Shown here in pieces: positions 42,536-51,416 of a DNA stretch of 64,000 bases (its first letter is position 1; every line of letters starts with the position of its first letter). Source of the stretch: Allobosea sp039673065 (lineage in GTDB: Bacteria; Pseudomonadota; Alphaproteobacteria; Rhizobiales; Beijerinckiaceae); NCBI RefSeq assembly GCF_039673065.1, contig NZ_JBDJKW010000003.1:248001-312000 (forward strand), given 5' to 3'. The notes below the pieces were generated by a model. That model was given only the letters and a program-made list of their open reading frames with translations, did no database searches and was not told where the DNA came from. Both the position numbers and the translations under genes were made by a program.

Positions 42536-42675
42536 CGGGACGAGGCTCTCCTTGGGGCGGGCATGGCGCGGGCGGCACGGACTTCGGCTATCCTGTCCGG
42601 CCGACAAGGGCAATGTCCGCGCCAATCTGGCGGTAACAGGGCGGAATTCGCACCGAAACCCGACCGCATACAACT

Positions 42676-42685
42676 ATTGGCCAAT
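42676..42685. promoter_or_regulatory. Short palindrome between opgD and the TAXI-TRAP operon
   Basis: ATTGGCCAAT is a perfect 10-base palindrome in the 239-base divergent region. It is the kind of half-symmetric site used by LysR-type or similar regulators, but short enough to be chance. No regulator gene is adjacent. Confidence 0.2.
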
Positions 42686-42774
42686 GGGTGCGGGTTCCCT
42701 TCCGGGCCTGACACACCCTAAAGTCGCGCCAGGACCCGGCCTCTCGAGCCGGGGCAACCGTTTCGGGAGGGACC

Positions 42775-43743
42775 ATGAAGACGCTATTTCGCCATCGCTC
42801 GCTGGCCGGGCTCGCCGCCGCGCTCGCGATCGCGGCCGCCCCGGTCGGCGCCCGCGCCCAGGAATTCGTGAACGTGCTGACCGGTGGCACCTCCGGCGTC
42901 TACTACCCGCTCGGCGTCGCGCTCTCGAAGATCTACGGCGAGAAAATCCAGAACATCCGCCCGACGGTGCAGGCCACCAAGGCCTCGGTCGAGAACCTGC
43001 AATTGCTGCAGCAGGGCAAGGGCGAGATCGCCTTCACGCTCGGCGACTCGCTCGCGGCCGCCTGGGCCGGCGACGCCGAAGCCGGCTTCAAGACGCCGCT
43101 CAAGAAGCTGCGCGGCGTCACGGCGATCTATCCGAACTACATCCAGATCGTCGCCTCGAAGGACAGCGGCATCAAGACGCTCGCCGATCTCAAGGGCAAG
43201 CGGCTCTCGGTCGGCGCCCCGAAATCCGGCACCGAGCTCAACGCCCGCGCCATCCTCGCCGCCGCCGGCATGACCTACAAGGACCTCGGCAAGATCGAGT
43301 ACCTGCCCTTCGCCGAATCCGTCGAACTGATGAAGAACCGCCAGCTCGACGCCACGCTGCAGTCGGCCGGTCTCGGCGTCGCCTCGCTGCGCGATCTCGC
43401 CACCTCGGTCGAGATCACCGTGGTCGAGGTGCCGACCTCCGTGGTCGAGAAGGCCGGCGCGCCCTTCGTCAAGGCCACCATCCCGGCCAACACCTATAAC
43501 GGCCAGACCACGGCCACCCCGGCCGCCGCCGTGGTCAACTACCTCGTCACCCATGAAGGCGTGAAGGAGGACACCGTCTACCAGATGACCAAGAGCATCT
43601 ACGAGAACCTGCCGGACCTCGCGGCGGCCCATGCTGCGGCCCGTTCCATCAAGCTCGAGAACGCCCTGGAGGGCCTGCCTGTCCCGCTGCACCCGGGCGC
43701 GGCGCGCTACTTCAAGGAGAAGGGCCTGAAGGTCGATTCCTGA
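42775..43743 (+). CDS. TAXI-family TRAP transporter solute receptor
   Basis: 322-residue periplasmic binding protein. The signal peptide MKTLFRHRSLAGLAAALAIAAAPVGARAQ is followed by EFVNVLTGGTSGVYYPLGVALSKIYG, the TAXI hallmark, then TVQATKASVENLQLLQQGKGEIAFTLGDSLAAAW. The ATG at 42775 has GGGAGG ten bases upstream. TAXI receptors of known ligand bind glutamate, glutamine or alpha-ketoglutarate-like molecules; the ligand here is not known. It is followed by a hairpin and then the fused permease of the same system. Confidence 0.92.
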   Translation: MKTLFRHRSLAGLAAALAIAAAPVGARAQEFVNVLTGGTSGVYYPLGVALSKIYGEKIQNIRPTVQATKASVENLQLLQQGKGEIAFTLGDSLAAAWAGDAEAGFKTPLKKLRGVTAIYPNYIQIVASKDSGIKTLADLKGKRLSVGAPKSGTELNARAILAAAGMTYKDLGKIEYLPFAESVELMKNRQLDATLQSAGLGVASLRDLATSVEITVVEVPTSVVEKAGAPFVKATIPANTYNGQTTATPAAAVVNYLVTHEGVKEDTVYQMTKSIYENLPDLAAAHAAARSIKLENALEGLPVPLHPGAARYFKEKGLKVDS

Positions 43744-43766
43744 CAGCAGAGGCATGCGATGACGCG

Positions 43767-43799
43767 AGCGAGGCCGGTCCGTCCGGCCTCGCTCTGTCT
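43767..43799 (+). terminator. Hairpin between TAXI receptor and TRAP permease genes
   Basis: AGCGAGGCCGG (43767-43777) and CCGGCCTCGCT (43783-43793) form a perfect 11-bp stem with loop TCCGT, followed by CTGTCTC. It could attenuate transcription so that the receptor is made in excess of the permease, as suggested for the tctC/tctB hairpin. Confidence 0.6.
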
Positions 43800-43883
43800 C
43801 GTCGGGACAGATGACCACGGCCGGAACGGGGGATCGGCCATTGCCGGCCGCGGCCGGCCGGCACGAAGCACGGGGAACGGAAC

Positions 43884-46187
43884 ATGAGCAGCGCAGCCGA
43901 AAAGCCACTGGCAGTGCCCGACAATGCCGGGGTGCCGACCGGCGCGCCGGGCCAATTCGTCGATCCCGAGCACGGCCTGCCGGCCGGCTTCGGGCCGGGA
44001 TGGCAGGGGCGCCTGCTCTTCTGGATCGCCGTGGCCTTCTCGCTGTTCCAGATCGCCACCGCCTTCAATGTCCCGCTCGACCATCGCTTCGCGGGCATCT
44101 CGATCATCGACCTCCTGCGCGGCAGCATGGCGCTCTGGCTCGGCTGGATCGTGCTGCGCAAGATCCAGGGCAAGCCGGCGGGCGAGTTGCTGCTCGCCTG
44201 GATCCCGCTCTTCGTCGTCGTCGAGCTCTTGGCCCGTTTCGGCGGCTCCATCCCCAACCAGATCCTGCGGACGCTCCATGTCGGCTTCCTCTGCCTGGTG
44301 GCCGGCGGATTGCTGGCGCAGCACAAGAGCGACACGCGCGCCAAGGCTGCCGCCGCCTGGCTGCTGGCGGGTGTCGGCTTCGCCGTCGGCCTCTATCACT
44401 GGTTCCTCTATGAGGACCTCGTCGCCCGCGCAGGCGAGGTGACCTCCGCCGACCTCGTGGTCGGCATCACCGCCATCGCAGTCCTGTTCGTGATCTGCTG
44501 GCGCTTCATGGGGCCGGCCCTGCCGATCGTCTCGGGCCTGTTCCTCGCCTACTGCCTGTTGGGCCAGTATCTGCCCGCGCCGCTGAACCATCGCGGCTAT
44601 TCGCTCGACCAGGTCATCGAGCACATGGCCTTCGGCACGGAGGGGCTCTACGCGACGCCGACCGGCGTCTCGGCCACCTTCATCTTCCTCTTCATCCTGT
44701 TCGGCTCGTTCCTGGAGCGCGCCGGCATGATCCAGCTCTTCACCGACATCGCCATGGGCCTGTTCGGCTCGGCCCGCGGCGGCCCGGCCAAGGTCGCGGT
44801 GTTCTCCTCGGCGCTGATGGGCACGATCTCCGGCTCCGGCGTCGCCAACGTCGTCTCGACCGGCCAGTTCACCATTCCGCTGATGAAGCGCTTCGGCTAT
44901 CGCCCTGCCTTCGCCGGCGGCGTGGAGGCGACCGCGTCGATGGGCGGGCAGATCATGCCGCCGGTGATGGGCGCCGTCGCCTTCATCATGGCGGAGACGA
45001 TCGACGTGCCCTATGCCGCGGTGGTCCAGGCGGCGATCGTGCCGGCGATCCTCTACTATGTCGCCGCCTTCCTGGCCGTGCATCTCGAGGCCGGCAAGCG
45101 CGGCCTCGTCGGCCTGCCCCGCGCCGAGCTGCCGAGCGCCGGCAAGGCGCTGGCCGAGAAGTGGTACCTGATCCTGCCGCTGGCCGTGCTGGTCTATCTG
45201 CTCTTCGCCGGCTACACGCCGCTGTTCTCCGGCTCGGTCGGTCTGGCGCTCACCGTGATGCTGATCCTCGGCGGCTCGCTGGCGCTCGGCATCGGCGCGA
45301 TCACCGTCCGGGTGCTGTTCTGGCTCGGTCTGGGCCTGCTCTGCGCCTTCTTCTTCTGGTACGGCATCCTCGTCATCGTCGGCATCGTCGTGGCGCTGAT
45401 CCTCGCCAACCTGTTCACCCGGGGCGGCAGGGAGACGGTCGTCGCCTGCCGGGAGGCCCTCGCCGACGGCGCCCGCCAGGCCATTCCGGTCGGCGTCGCC
45501 TGCGCGGTCGTCGGCATCGTCATCGGCACGATGACCCTCACCGGCGTCGGCACCATCTTCGGCAATGCGGTGGTGGCCGTCGGGCAGAACTCGCTCTTCC
45601 TGGCCTTGGTGCTGACGATGATCGTCAGCCTGATCCTCGGCATGGGCATCCCGACCATCCCGAACTACATCATCACCTCCTCGATCGCCGCGCCGATCCT
45701 GCTGAAGCTCGAAGTGCCGCTGATCGTCAGCCACATGTTCGTCTTCTACTTCGGGATCATGGCCGACCTGACGCCGCCCGTGGCGCTCGCCGCCTTCGCG
45801 GCGGCGCCCATCGCCAAGGAATCGGGCTTCAAGATCGCCGGCCAGGCGGTGAAGATCGCGATGGCGGGCTTCGTCGTGCCCTATATGGCCGTCTACGCGC
45901 CGGCACTGATGCTGCAGCCCGTCGAGGGCCTGACCGGCTCGGCCTATGTGTTCGCCGCGGTCTACATCATCGGCAAGGCGCTCTTGGCGATCTGCCTGTG
46001 GGGCGCCGCGACGATCGGCTATCTCAAGCGCGACATGGCTCTGTGGGAGCGCGTGCTGGCGGCGGTCGCCGCGGCCTTCCTCGTGCTGGCCCTGCCGGTG
46101 ACCGACGAAGTCGGGTTCGCGCTCGCGGTGGTGCTGGTCGTCCTGCATGTCTGGCGCGCAAGGGTGGCAGACCGGCAGGCGGCATGA
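43884..46187 (+). CDS. TRAP transporter fused 4TM-12TM permease
   Basis: 767-residue inner-membrane carrier in which the small DctQ-like and large DctM-like subunits are fused, the usual form in TAXI systems. About the first 40 residues are hydrophilic; an N-terminal set of hydrophobic segments (to about residue 230) precedes the DctM part, marked by FGSARGGPAKVAVFSSALMGTISGSGVANVVSTGQFTIPLMKRFGY and by MGIPTIPNYIITSSIAAP. Sodium-driven uptake is known for the family. Its stop overlaps the start of the DUF1850 gene (ATGA). Confidence 0.93.
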   Translation: MSSAAEKPLAVPDNAGVPTGAPGQFVDPEHGLPAGFGPGWQGRLLFWIAVAFSLFQIATAFNVPLDHRFAGISIIDLLRGSMALWLGWIVLRKIQGKPAGELLLAWIPLFVVVELLARFGGSIPNQILRTLHVGFLCLVAGGLLAQHKSDTRAKAAAAWLLAGVGFAVGLYHWFLYEDLVARAGEVTSADLVVGITAIAVLFVICWRFMGPALPIVSGLFLAYCLLGQYLPAPLNHRGYSLDQVIEHMAFGTEGLYATPTGVSATFIFLFILFGSFLERAGMIQLFTDIAMGLFGSARGGPAKVAVFSSALMGTISGSGVANVVSTGQFTIPLMKRFGYRPAFAGGVEATASMGGQIMPPVMGAVAFIMAETIDVPYAAVVQAAIVPAILYYVAAFLAVHLEAGKRGLVGLPRAELPSAGKALAEKWYLILPLAVLVYLLFAGYTPLFSGSVGLALTVMLILGGSLALGIGAITVRVLFWLGLGLLCAFFFWYGILVIVGIVVALILANLFTRGGRETVVACREALADGARQAIPVGVACAVVGIVIGTMTLTGVGTIFGNAVVAVGQNSLFLALVLTMIVSLILGMGIPTIPNYIITSSIAAPILLKLEVPLIVSHMFVFYFGIMADLTPPVALAAFAAAPIAKESGFKIAGQAVKIAMAGFVVPYMAVYAPALMLQPVEGLTGSAYVFAAVYIIGKALLAICLWGAATIGYLKRDMALWERVLAAVAAAFLVLALPVTDEVGFALAVVLVVLHVWRARVADRQAA

Positions 46188-46564
46188 GCATCTGCCTCGC
46201 GGCGGGGGCACTGGTGATCTCGCTCGGCGCGGGCGAGATCACGCTGGCCTGGCGGCACTCGGTGCAGAAATCGCTTTGGGAGGAGGTCTGGCGCGAGACG
46301 CCGGACGGGCTGGTCATCGCCGAGGCGCGCGTCCAGGGCAGCGGCGCCGGCATGGAGCCGCCGCCGGAGGCCAGGCTGGTCGACGGGTTATGGCGCTGGC
46401 GCCCGCAGCTGCCGCCGCTGAAGGAGGTGGTGATGCGACGCTCGGGCGCGACCGCCGACTGGCGGGTCTGCGTCGGGGCCAAATGCCGCACGATGAACGC
46501 CCTGCTGCCGGCCGAGGCCGACCCGGTGGTGATGCGGCCCTGCGCCGGGGCTCAGCCCGGATGA
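46184..46564 (+). CDS. DUF1850 protein linked to TAXI-TRAP permease
   Basis: 126-residue protein starting MSICLAAGALVISLGAGEITLAWRHSVQ. The HSVQKSLWEEVWRETPDGL segment and GSGAGMEPPPEARLVDGLW match DUF1850 proteins, small proteins almost always encoded next to TAXI-TRAP permeases and of unknown function. A short hydrophobic N-terminus suggests export or membrane attachment. The pair C97/C102 (VCVGAKC) near the end may form a disulfide if periplasmic. Translationally coupled to the permease and overlapping the tail of the convergent membrane-protein gene by 13 bases. Confidence 0.82.
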   Translation: MSICLAAGALVISLGAGEITLAWRHSVQKSLWEEVWRETPDGLVIAEARVQGSGAGMEPPPEARLVDGLWRWRPQLPPLKEVVMRRSGATADWRVCVGAKCRTMNALLPAEADPVVMRPCAGAQPG

Positions 46565-46812
46565 CGCAGCCGCTCGACCTTCAGGACACGGCGCATGAAC
46601 ACCATCTGGCCATAGGCCGCGAAGCCCGAGAAGATCGCCATCAGGACATAGGACACGATCTGGCCGAGCTCGAACATGCCCGCGATCGCCCAGCCTGTGG
46701 CCAGGGCGACGCCGAAGATCTCGACCGCGACGAGGATCGCGAGCGAGATCACCATGATCAGATTGCGCCAGTTGGTGCGTCCAGCCGCCATGCCGTGATC
46801 CTCAGGAGCCAT
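46552..46812 (-). CDS. Small two-helix membrane protein, unknown function
   Basis: 86 residues from an ATG at 46812 (MAPEDHGMAAGRTNWRNL); the ATG at 46791 (MAAGRTNWRN) is an alternative. Two hydrophobic segments, LIMVISLAILVAVEIFGVALATGWAIAGMF split around a glycine and GQIVSYVLMAIFSGFAAYGQMVFM, are followed by a basic tail RRVLKVERLRHPG. No motif identifies a function. It overlaps the end of the DUF1850 gene on the other strand and is divergent from the Ntn-hydrolase gene. Confidence 0.6.
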   Translation of the reverse strand: MAPEDHGMAAGRTNWRNLIMVISLAILVAVEIFGVALATGWAIAGMFELGQIVSYVLMAIFSGFAAYGQMVFMRRVLKVERLRHPG

Positions 46813-46913
46813 GCGCTCACCGCCTAGCCCAGCCGGCACCGGCATGCAACAGTTCCGCGCCGGACGCCACGCGCCCGCACGCCCGACAACCCGCCTTGCA
46901 ACGCCCAGAGTCG

Positions 46914-48503
46914 ATGCCCGATACGCCCGTTTTCGCCTCCGCCGCCGTCGCCGCCCCGCACCGGCTCGCCTCCGCCGCCGGCCGCGCCATCCTCGCCGAG
47001 GGCGGCAATGCGATCGAGGCGATGATCGCCATGGCCGCCACCATCGCGGTGGTCTACCCCCACATGAACGCGATCGGCGGCGACGGCTTCTGGCTGGTGC
47101 GCGAGCCCGGCGGCACGCTGCACGCCATCGAGGCCTGCGGCGGGGCCGGCTCGCTCGCGACAATCGCGCGCTATCGCGAGAAGGGCCATGACCGCCTGCC
47201 CTCGCGCGGTCCGGACGCGGCGCTCACCGTCGCCGGCGCGGTCGGCGGCTGGCAGGCAGCGCTCGCCCTGTCGCGCCATCTCGGCGGCCGCCTGCCGCCG
47301 ACGGCGCTGCTGGCGGACGCGATCGGCCATTGCCGCGACGGCTACGCCGTCTCCGCCTCCGAGCTGCGCACCGTGCCGCAGGAATGCGAGGCGATCCTCG
47401 CCGCGCCGGGCTTCGCCGAGGCCTTCTGGCCGGAGGGCAAGGCGCCGAAGGCGGGTGACAGGCGCCGGCCGCGGGCGCTGGGCGCGACGCTGGAGCAGCT
47501 CGCCCATGCCGGCTTCGACGATTTCTACCGCGGCGATGTCGGCCGCGAGATCGCCGCCGACCTCGACCGGATCGGCGCGCCCGTCACCCGGGCCGACCTC
47601 GCACGTTTCGAGGCGCGCATGGTGCGCCCGCTCGGCCTGCGCCTGCCGGGGCTGACCGTCCACAACCTGCCGCCGCCGACGCAGGGGCTGACCGCGCTGA
47701 CCATTCTCGGCCTGTTCGAGCGCCTCGGCGTCGACCGCGCCGAGGGCTTCGCACATCATCACGGGCTGATCGAGGCCACCAAGCTGGCGCTCGCCGCACG
47801 CGACCGCCACGTCACCGACCCGGCCTTCATGAGCGTCGATCCAGCCACCCTGCTCTCCGACGCCGCCCTGGCGCGCGAGGCGGCCCGGATCGACCCCGCC
47901 CGCGCCGCCTCCTGGCCCTTCCGCGCCGGCGAGGGCGACACGGTCTGGATGGGCGCGATCGACGATAGCGGCCTCGCCGTCTCCTACATCCAGTCGATCT
48001 ACTGGGAGTACGGCTCGGGCTGCGTCCTGCCGGGCACCGGCATCAACTGGCAGAACCGCGGCGTCTCCTTCTCGCTCGATCCCGCAGCGCTCAACCCGCT
48101 GGCGCCCGGCCGCAAGCCCTTCCACACGCTCAATCCGCCGCTCGCCTGCTTCGACGACGGCCGCGTCGCGAGCTATGGCGCGATGGGCGGCGACGGCCAG
48201 CCGCAGTTCCAGGCGCAGATCCTCAGCCGCTACCGCTTCGGCATGGGCGTGGCCGAGGCGGTCGACGCGCCGCGCTGGCTGTTCGGCCGGACCTGGGGCG
48301 CCGGCTCGGTCTCGCTCAAGCTGGAGAACCGTTTCGATCCGGCGCTGCTGGCGCGGCTCGAGGCCGCCGGCCACCCGGTCGAGCCGCATGCCGACGCCTA
48401 TTCCGACCAGTTCGGCCATGCCGGCCTGCTGGTGAAGCATCGCAAGGGCCATGTCGAGGCCACGCATGATCCGCGCTCCGACGGCGACGCGCAGGGTCTG
48501 TGA
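46914..48503 (+). CDS. Gamma-glutamyltransferase-family Ntn hydrolase
   Basis: 529-residue self-cleaving hydrolase family member with no signal peptide, so presumably cytoplasmic. The predicted autoprocessing nucleophile is T343 in GEGDTVWMGAIDDSGLAVSY, followed by SIYWEYGSGCVLPGTGINWQNRG and NPPLACFDDGRVASYGAMGGDGQPQ, features of the acylase/oxamate amidohydrolase (HpxW-like) branch rather than true glutathione hydrolases. The large-subunit part starts VFASAAVAAPHRLASAAGRAILAEGGNAIEAM. The frame is open to 46896 but ATG 46914 is a reasonable start. First gene of an operon with an amidase and nitrile hydratase, so it may act on an amide or acyl-amide of the same pathway; that is inference. 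Confidence 0.85.
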   Translation: MPDTPVFASAAVAAPHRLASAAGRAILAEGGNAIEAMIAMAATIAVVYPHMNAIGGDGFWLVREPGGTLHAIEACGGAGSLATIARYREKGHDRLPSRGPDAALTVAGAVGGWQAALALSRHLGGRLPPTALLADAIGHCRDGYAVSASELRTVPQECEAILAAPGFAEAFWPEGKAPKAGDRRRPRALGATLEQLAHAGFDDFYRGDVGREIAADLDRIGAPVTRADLARFEARMVRPLGLRLPGLTVHNLPPPTQGLTALTILGLFERLGVDRAEGFAHHHGLIEATKLALAARDRHVTDPAFMSVDPATLLSDAALAREAARIDPARAASWPFRAGEGDTVWMGAIDDSGLAVSYIQSIYWEYGSGCVLPGTGINWQNRGVSFSLDPAALNPLAPGRKPFHTLNPPLACFDDGRVASYGAMGGDGQPQFQAQILSRYRFGMGVAEAVDAPRWLFGRTWGAGSVSLKLENRFDPALLARLEAAGHPVEPHADAYSDQFGHAGLLVKHRKGHVEATHDPRSDGDAQGL

Positions 48504-48522
48504 CCGGGGGGAGCGAGACCAG

Positions 48523-49719
48523 ATGTACGACGACGATCCGTTCCGCTGCTTCGTACCCTATCCGCCGGCGCCGGTGAAGCACGCCTCCTCGGGCCCGCTC
48601 TCCGGACTGACCCTGGCGGTGAAGGACCTCTACGACGTCAAGGGCTACCCGACCGGGGCCGGCTCGCCGACCGTGCTGGCGCTGTCCGGCATCAAGCCCA
48701 AGACCGCGCCGATCGTGAAGGCCTTCCTCGACGCCGGCGCCCGCTTCGTCGGCAAGACGCATACCGACGAGCTCGCCTTCTCGCTCAACGGCAAGAACGC
48801 CCACTTCGGCGCGCCGGTGAACCCGGCCGCGCCGGACCGCATTACCGGCGGCTCGTCCTCGGGCTCGATGGCGGCGGTGGCCGGGCGCCTCGCCGATATC
48901 GGCCTCGGCTCCGATACCGGCGGCTCGGTGAGGGCACCGGCGAGTTATGGCGGCCTGTTCGGCATCCGCCCGAGCCATGGCCGGCTCTCGCTGAAGCGCG
49001 CCTGGCGGCTGGCCGAGAGCCTCGACACCGCCGGCTGGTTCTGCCGCGACGGCGAGACCTTCCGCCGCGTTGCCGAGGCGATCCTCGGCAAGGACCGCGT
49101 CACCCTGCCGGAAACCCCGCGCCTGCTGCTGGGCGGCGACCTGTTCGGACAGGCCGTGCCGGAGGCCGAGCGCGTGCTGCGCAACGCCCTGCAGCGCATC
49201 ACCCATGTGCTCGGCGAGCCGGAGGAGGTGCGCGTCACCCGCGACATGGACGCGCTCTACTGGGCCTTCCGCTGGATCCAGGGTCGCGAGGCCTGGCTCT
49301 CCGACGGCGCGATGATCGAGCGCCATGTCCCGCCGCTCGGCCCGGGTGTCGCCGAGCGCTTCGCCTTCGCCAAGGCGGTGACCGACGCCGAATACGCCCG
49401 CGGCGACAGCGTGCGCCGCACCTTCCGCAGCAAGCTCTCCCGGCTGCTCGGCCGCGACGGCGTGCTGCTGCTGCCGACCGTGCCCGACATCGCCCCGCTG
49501 GTCGAGGCGGGCGAGCCGGAGCTCGACGATTTCCGTAACCGGGCGCTCAGGCTGCTCTGCCTCGCCGGCCTGTCGGGCTTCCCGCAGGTCTCGATCCCGG
49601 TCGCCGAGCGCGACGGGGCGCCGCTCGGGCTCTCGGTGATCGGCCCCAAGGGCTCCGACCGCTCGCTGGTCGCGCTGGCGGCGCGGCTGGAGCGTGCGGC
49701 GCGGATCAGGATCGCGTAA
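48523..49719 (+). CDS. Amidase signature-family amidase
   Basis: 398-residue cytoplasmic hydrolase. The Lys-cisSer-Ser triad of the family is K34 (LTLAVKDLYDV), S111 (RITGGSSSGSMAAVA) and S135 (GSDTGGSVRAPAS). GVLLLPTVPDIAP and the C-terminal LSGFPQVSIPVAERDGAPLGLSVIG blocks are also typical. It is shorter than most amidases (450-500 residues), similar to the compact AtzE-like type. A GGGGGGAG site precedes the ATG, 19 bases after the Ntn-hydrolase stop. In this operon it most likely converts the amide made by nitrile hydratase to an acid and ammonia. Confidence 0.9.
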   Translation: MYDDDPFRCFVPYPPAPVKHASSGPLSGLTLAVKDLYDVKGYPTGAGSPTVLALSGIKPKTAPIVKAFLDAGARFVGKTHTDELAFSLNGKNAHFGAPVNPAAPDRITGGSSSGSMAAVAGRLADIGLGSDTGGSVRAPASYGGLFGIRPSHGRLSLKRAWRLAESLDTAGWFCRDGETFRRVAEAILGKDRVTLPETPRLLLGGDLFGQAVPEAERVLRNALQRITHVLGEPEEVRVTRDMDALYWAFRWIQGREAWLSDGAMIERHVPPLGPGVAERFAFAKAVTDAEYARGDSVRRTFRSKLSRLLGRDGVLLLPTVPDIAPLVEAGEPELDDFRNRALRLLCLAGLSGFPQVSIPVAERDGAPLGLSVIGPKGSDRSLVALAARLERAARIRIA

Positions 49720-49752
49720 CCTCGCCGGCGAGCCAGGACGGAGAACGGTGCG

Positions 49753-50385
49753 ATGAGCGGCCACGGCCATCACCACGACCATGATCACGAGCACGACAAC
49801 CACTTCACCGCCATCGAGGCGCGGGTGAAGGCGCTGGAGTCGCTGCTGGTCGAGAAGGGCTATGTCGACCCGGCCGCGCTCGACGCGATCGTCGACACCT
49901 ACGAAACGCGCGTCGGCCCGCGCAACGGCGCCCGCGTCGTCGCCAGGGCCTGGAGCGACCCGGCTTATGCGGAGAGGCTGGCGGCGGACGGCACCGCCGC
50001 CGTCGCCGAGCTCGGCTATGGCGGGCGCGGCGGCGAGCACATCGTCGCGCTGTTCAACACGCCCGCGCAGCACAACCTCGTCGTCTGCACCCTGTGCTCC
50101 TGCTATCCTTGGCCGGTGCTGGGGCTGCCGCCGGTCTGGTACAAGTCGCCGCCCTACCGCGCCAAGGCGGTGATCGACCCGCGCGGTACGCTCGCCGATT
50201 TCGGGGTGACCCTGTCGGAGGGCCAGCATGTCCGCGTCTGGGATTCGACCGCGGAGACCCGCTTCATCGTCATCCCGATGCGCCCGGCCGGCACGGAGGG
50301 CTGGAGCGAGGAGGCGCTGGCCGCGATCGTCACCCGCGATTCGATGATCGGCGTCGCCCTGCTCGACGCGGCGGTGGCGGCATGA
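49753..50385 (+). CDS. nthA: Nitrile hydratase alpha subunit, cobalt type
   Basis: 210-residue catalytic subunit converting nitriles to amides. The metal-binding claw VCTLCSCYPW uses C112, C115 and C117; the Thr in VCTLCSC marks cobalt enzymes, whereas iron enzymes have Ser. The oxidised cysteines of the family are the last two. The N-terminus MSGHGHHHDHDHEHDNH is strikingly histidine-rich, which may capture cobalt. ARAWSDPAYAERLAADGTAAVAELGY and PPYRAKAVIDPRGTLADFGV are standard. Its stop overlaps the nthB start (ATGA). Confidence 0.95.
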   Translation: MSGHGHHHDHDHEHDNHFTAIEARVKALESLLVEKGYVDPAALDAIVDTYETRVGPRNGARVVARAWSDPAYAERLAADGTAAVAELGYGGRGGEHIVALFNTPAQHNLVVCTLCSCYPWPVLGLPPVWYKSPPYRAKAVIDPRGTLADFGVTLSEGQHVRVWDSTAETRFIVIPMRPAGTEGWSEEALAAIVTRDSMIGVALLDAAVAA

Positions 50386-51041
50386 ACGGCCCGCACGATC
50401 TCGGCGGGCAGATGGGCTTCGGCCCGGTGGTGCCCGAGCCGGACGAGCCGATCTTCCATGCCGACTGGGAGAAGCGCGTTCTGGCGATCAACGTCGCCGC
50501 GGGCGGGCTCGGCGCCTGGACCATCGACGGCATCCGCCATGCCCGCGAGAGCCTGCCGCCGGTGCAGTATCTCTCCGCGAGCTATTACGAGATCTGGCTG
50601 GCGGCCCTCGACAAGGTCCTGGTCCAGCACGGCTTCCTGGACGAGCAGGAACTCGCCTCCGGCGTGCCCGGCCCGCAGCGCCGCGCCCCGAAACGGGTTT
50701 TCGCCGGCGACGAGATCCCCGCCATCCTGCGCCGCGGCTTTCCCTATGAGCGCGAGGCGCAAGCCCCCGCCCGCTTCGCCGTCGGCGACCGCGTGCGCAC
50801 CTTGGTGATGCATCCGCAGCACCATACCCGCCTGCCGCGCTACGCCCGCGGCAAGACCGGGGTGATCGAGCGCGTCACCGGCTGCCATGTCTTCCCCGAC
50901 ACCGGCGCCCATGGCGCGCCGGAGACGGCGCAATGGCTCTACACCGTCGTCTTCACCGGGCCGGAACTCTGGGGCCGCGACGGCGATCCCGACAGCACGG
51001 TCAGCATCGAGGCCTGGGAGAGCTATCTTGAGCCGGCCTGA
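50382..51041 (+). CDS. nthB: Nitrile hydratase beta subunit
   Basis: 219-residue partner of the alpha subunit. MNGPHDLGGQMGFGPVVPEPDEPIFHADWEKR is the canonical N-terminus; SYYEIWLAALDKVLVQHGFLDEQEL, the SH3-like C-terminal domain (ARFAVGDRVRTLVMHPQHHTRLPRYARGKTGVIERV) and WGRDGDPDSTVSIEAWESYLEPA complete the family pattern. It contributes the arginines that contact the modified cysteines of the alpha subunit. Overlaps the accessory gene by 14 bases. Confidence 0.95.
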   Translation: MNGPHDLGGQMGFGPVVPEPDEPIFHADWEKRVLAINVAAGGLGAWTIDGIRHARESLPPVQYLSASYYEIWLAALDKVLVQHGFLDEQELASGVPGPQRRAPKRVFAGDEIPAILRRGFPYEREAQAPARFAVGDRVRTLVMHPQHHTRLPRYARGKTGVIERVTGCHVFPDTGAHGAPETAQWLYTVVFTGPELWGRDGDPDSTVSIEAWESYLEPA

Positions 51042-51411
51042 GCAGGAGCTCGCCGCCGCGCTGGCGGCCGAGACACCGATCCCGCGCGACGCGGACGGAC
51101 CGGTCTTCGCCGAGCCCTGGCAGGCGCAGGCCTTCGCGATGGTGGTGGCGCTGCAGAATCGCGGCGTGATCACCGCCGGCGAGTGGGCGCAGGCGCTCGG
51201 CGCCGAGATCCGCGAGGCCGTGGCCGCCGGCGGCTGCCGCGACGGCTCCGACTATTACGAGCGCTGGAGCGCCGCGCTGGAGCGCCTGCTCGTCGCCAAG
51301 GGGCTGGCCTCGCCGGCGGGGCTGGCGGAGCGCGCCGCCGCCTGGTCCCGCGCTGCCGATGCGACGCCGCATGGCCAGCCGATCCGGCTCGAGAACGATC
51401 CGCAGCGCTGA
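51028..51411 (+). CDS. Nitrile hydratase accessory (activator) protein
   Basis: 127-residue protein starting with TTG at 51028 within the end of nthB (MSRPEQELAAALAAETPIPRDADGPVFAEPWQAQAFAMVVALQNRGVI). FAEPWQAQAFAMVVALQNRGVITAGEWAQALGAEIREA and DGSDYYERWSAALERLLVAKGL are typical of the P14K/NhlE-type proteins that load cobalt into the alpha subunit by subunit swapping. The protein also resembles the N-terminal half of the beta subunit, consistent with that model. Last gene of the operon, convergent with the NicO gene five bases away. Confidence 0.88.
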   Translation: MSRPEQELAAALAAETPIPRDADGPVFAEPWQAQAFAMVVALQNRGVITAGEWAQALGAEIREAVAAGGCRDGSDYYERWSAALERLLVAKGLASPAGLAERAAAWSRAADATPHGQPIRLENDPQR

Positions 51412-51416
51412 GCGCG

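Noticed and set aside
43707..46211. 834-residue minus-strand open frame opposite the TRAP permease
   Set aside because: Charged, repetitive composition without any family motif; antisense shadow.
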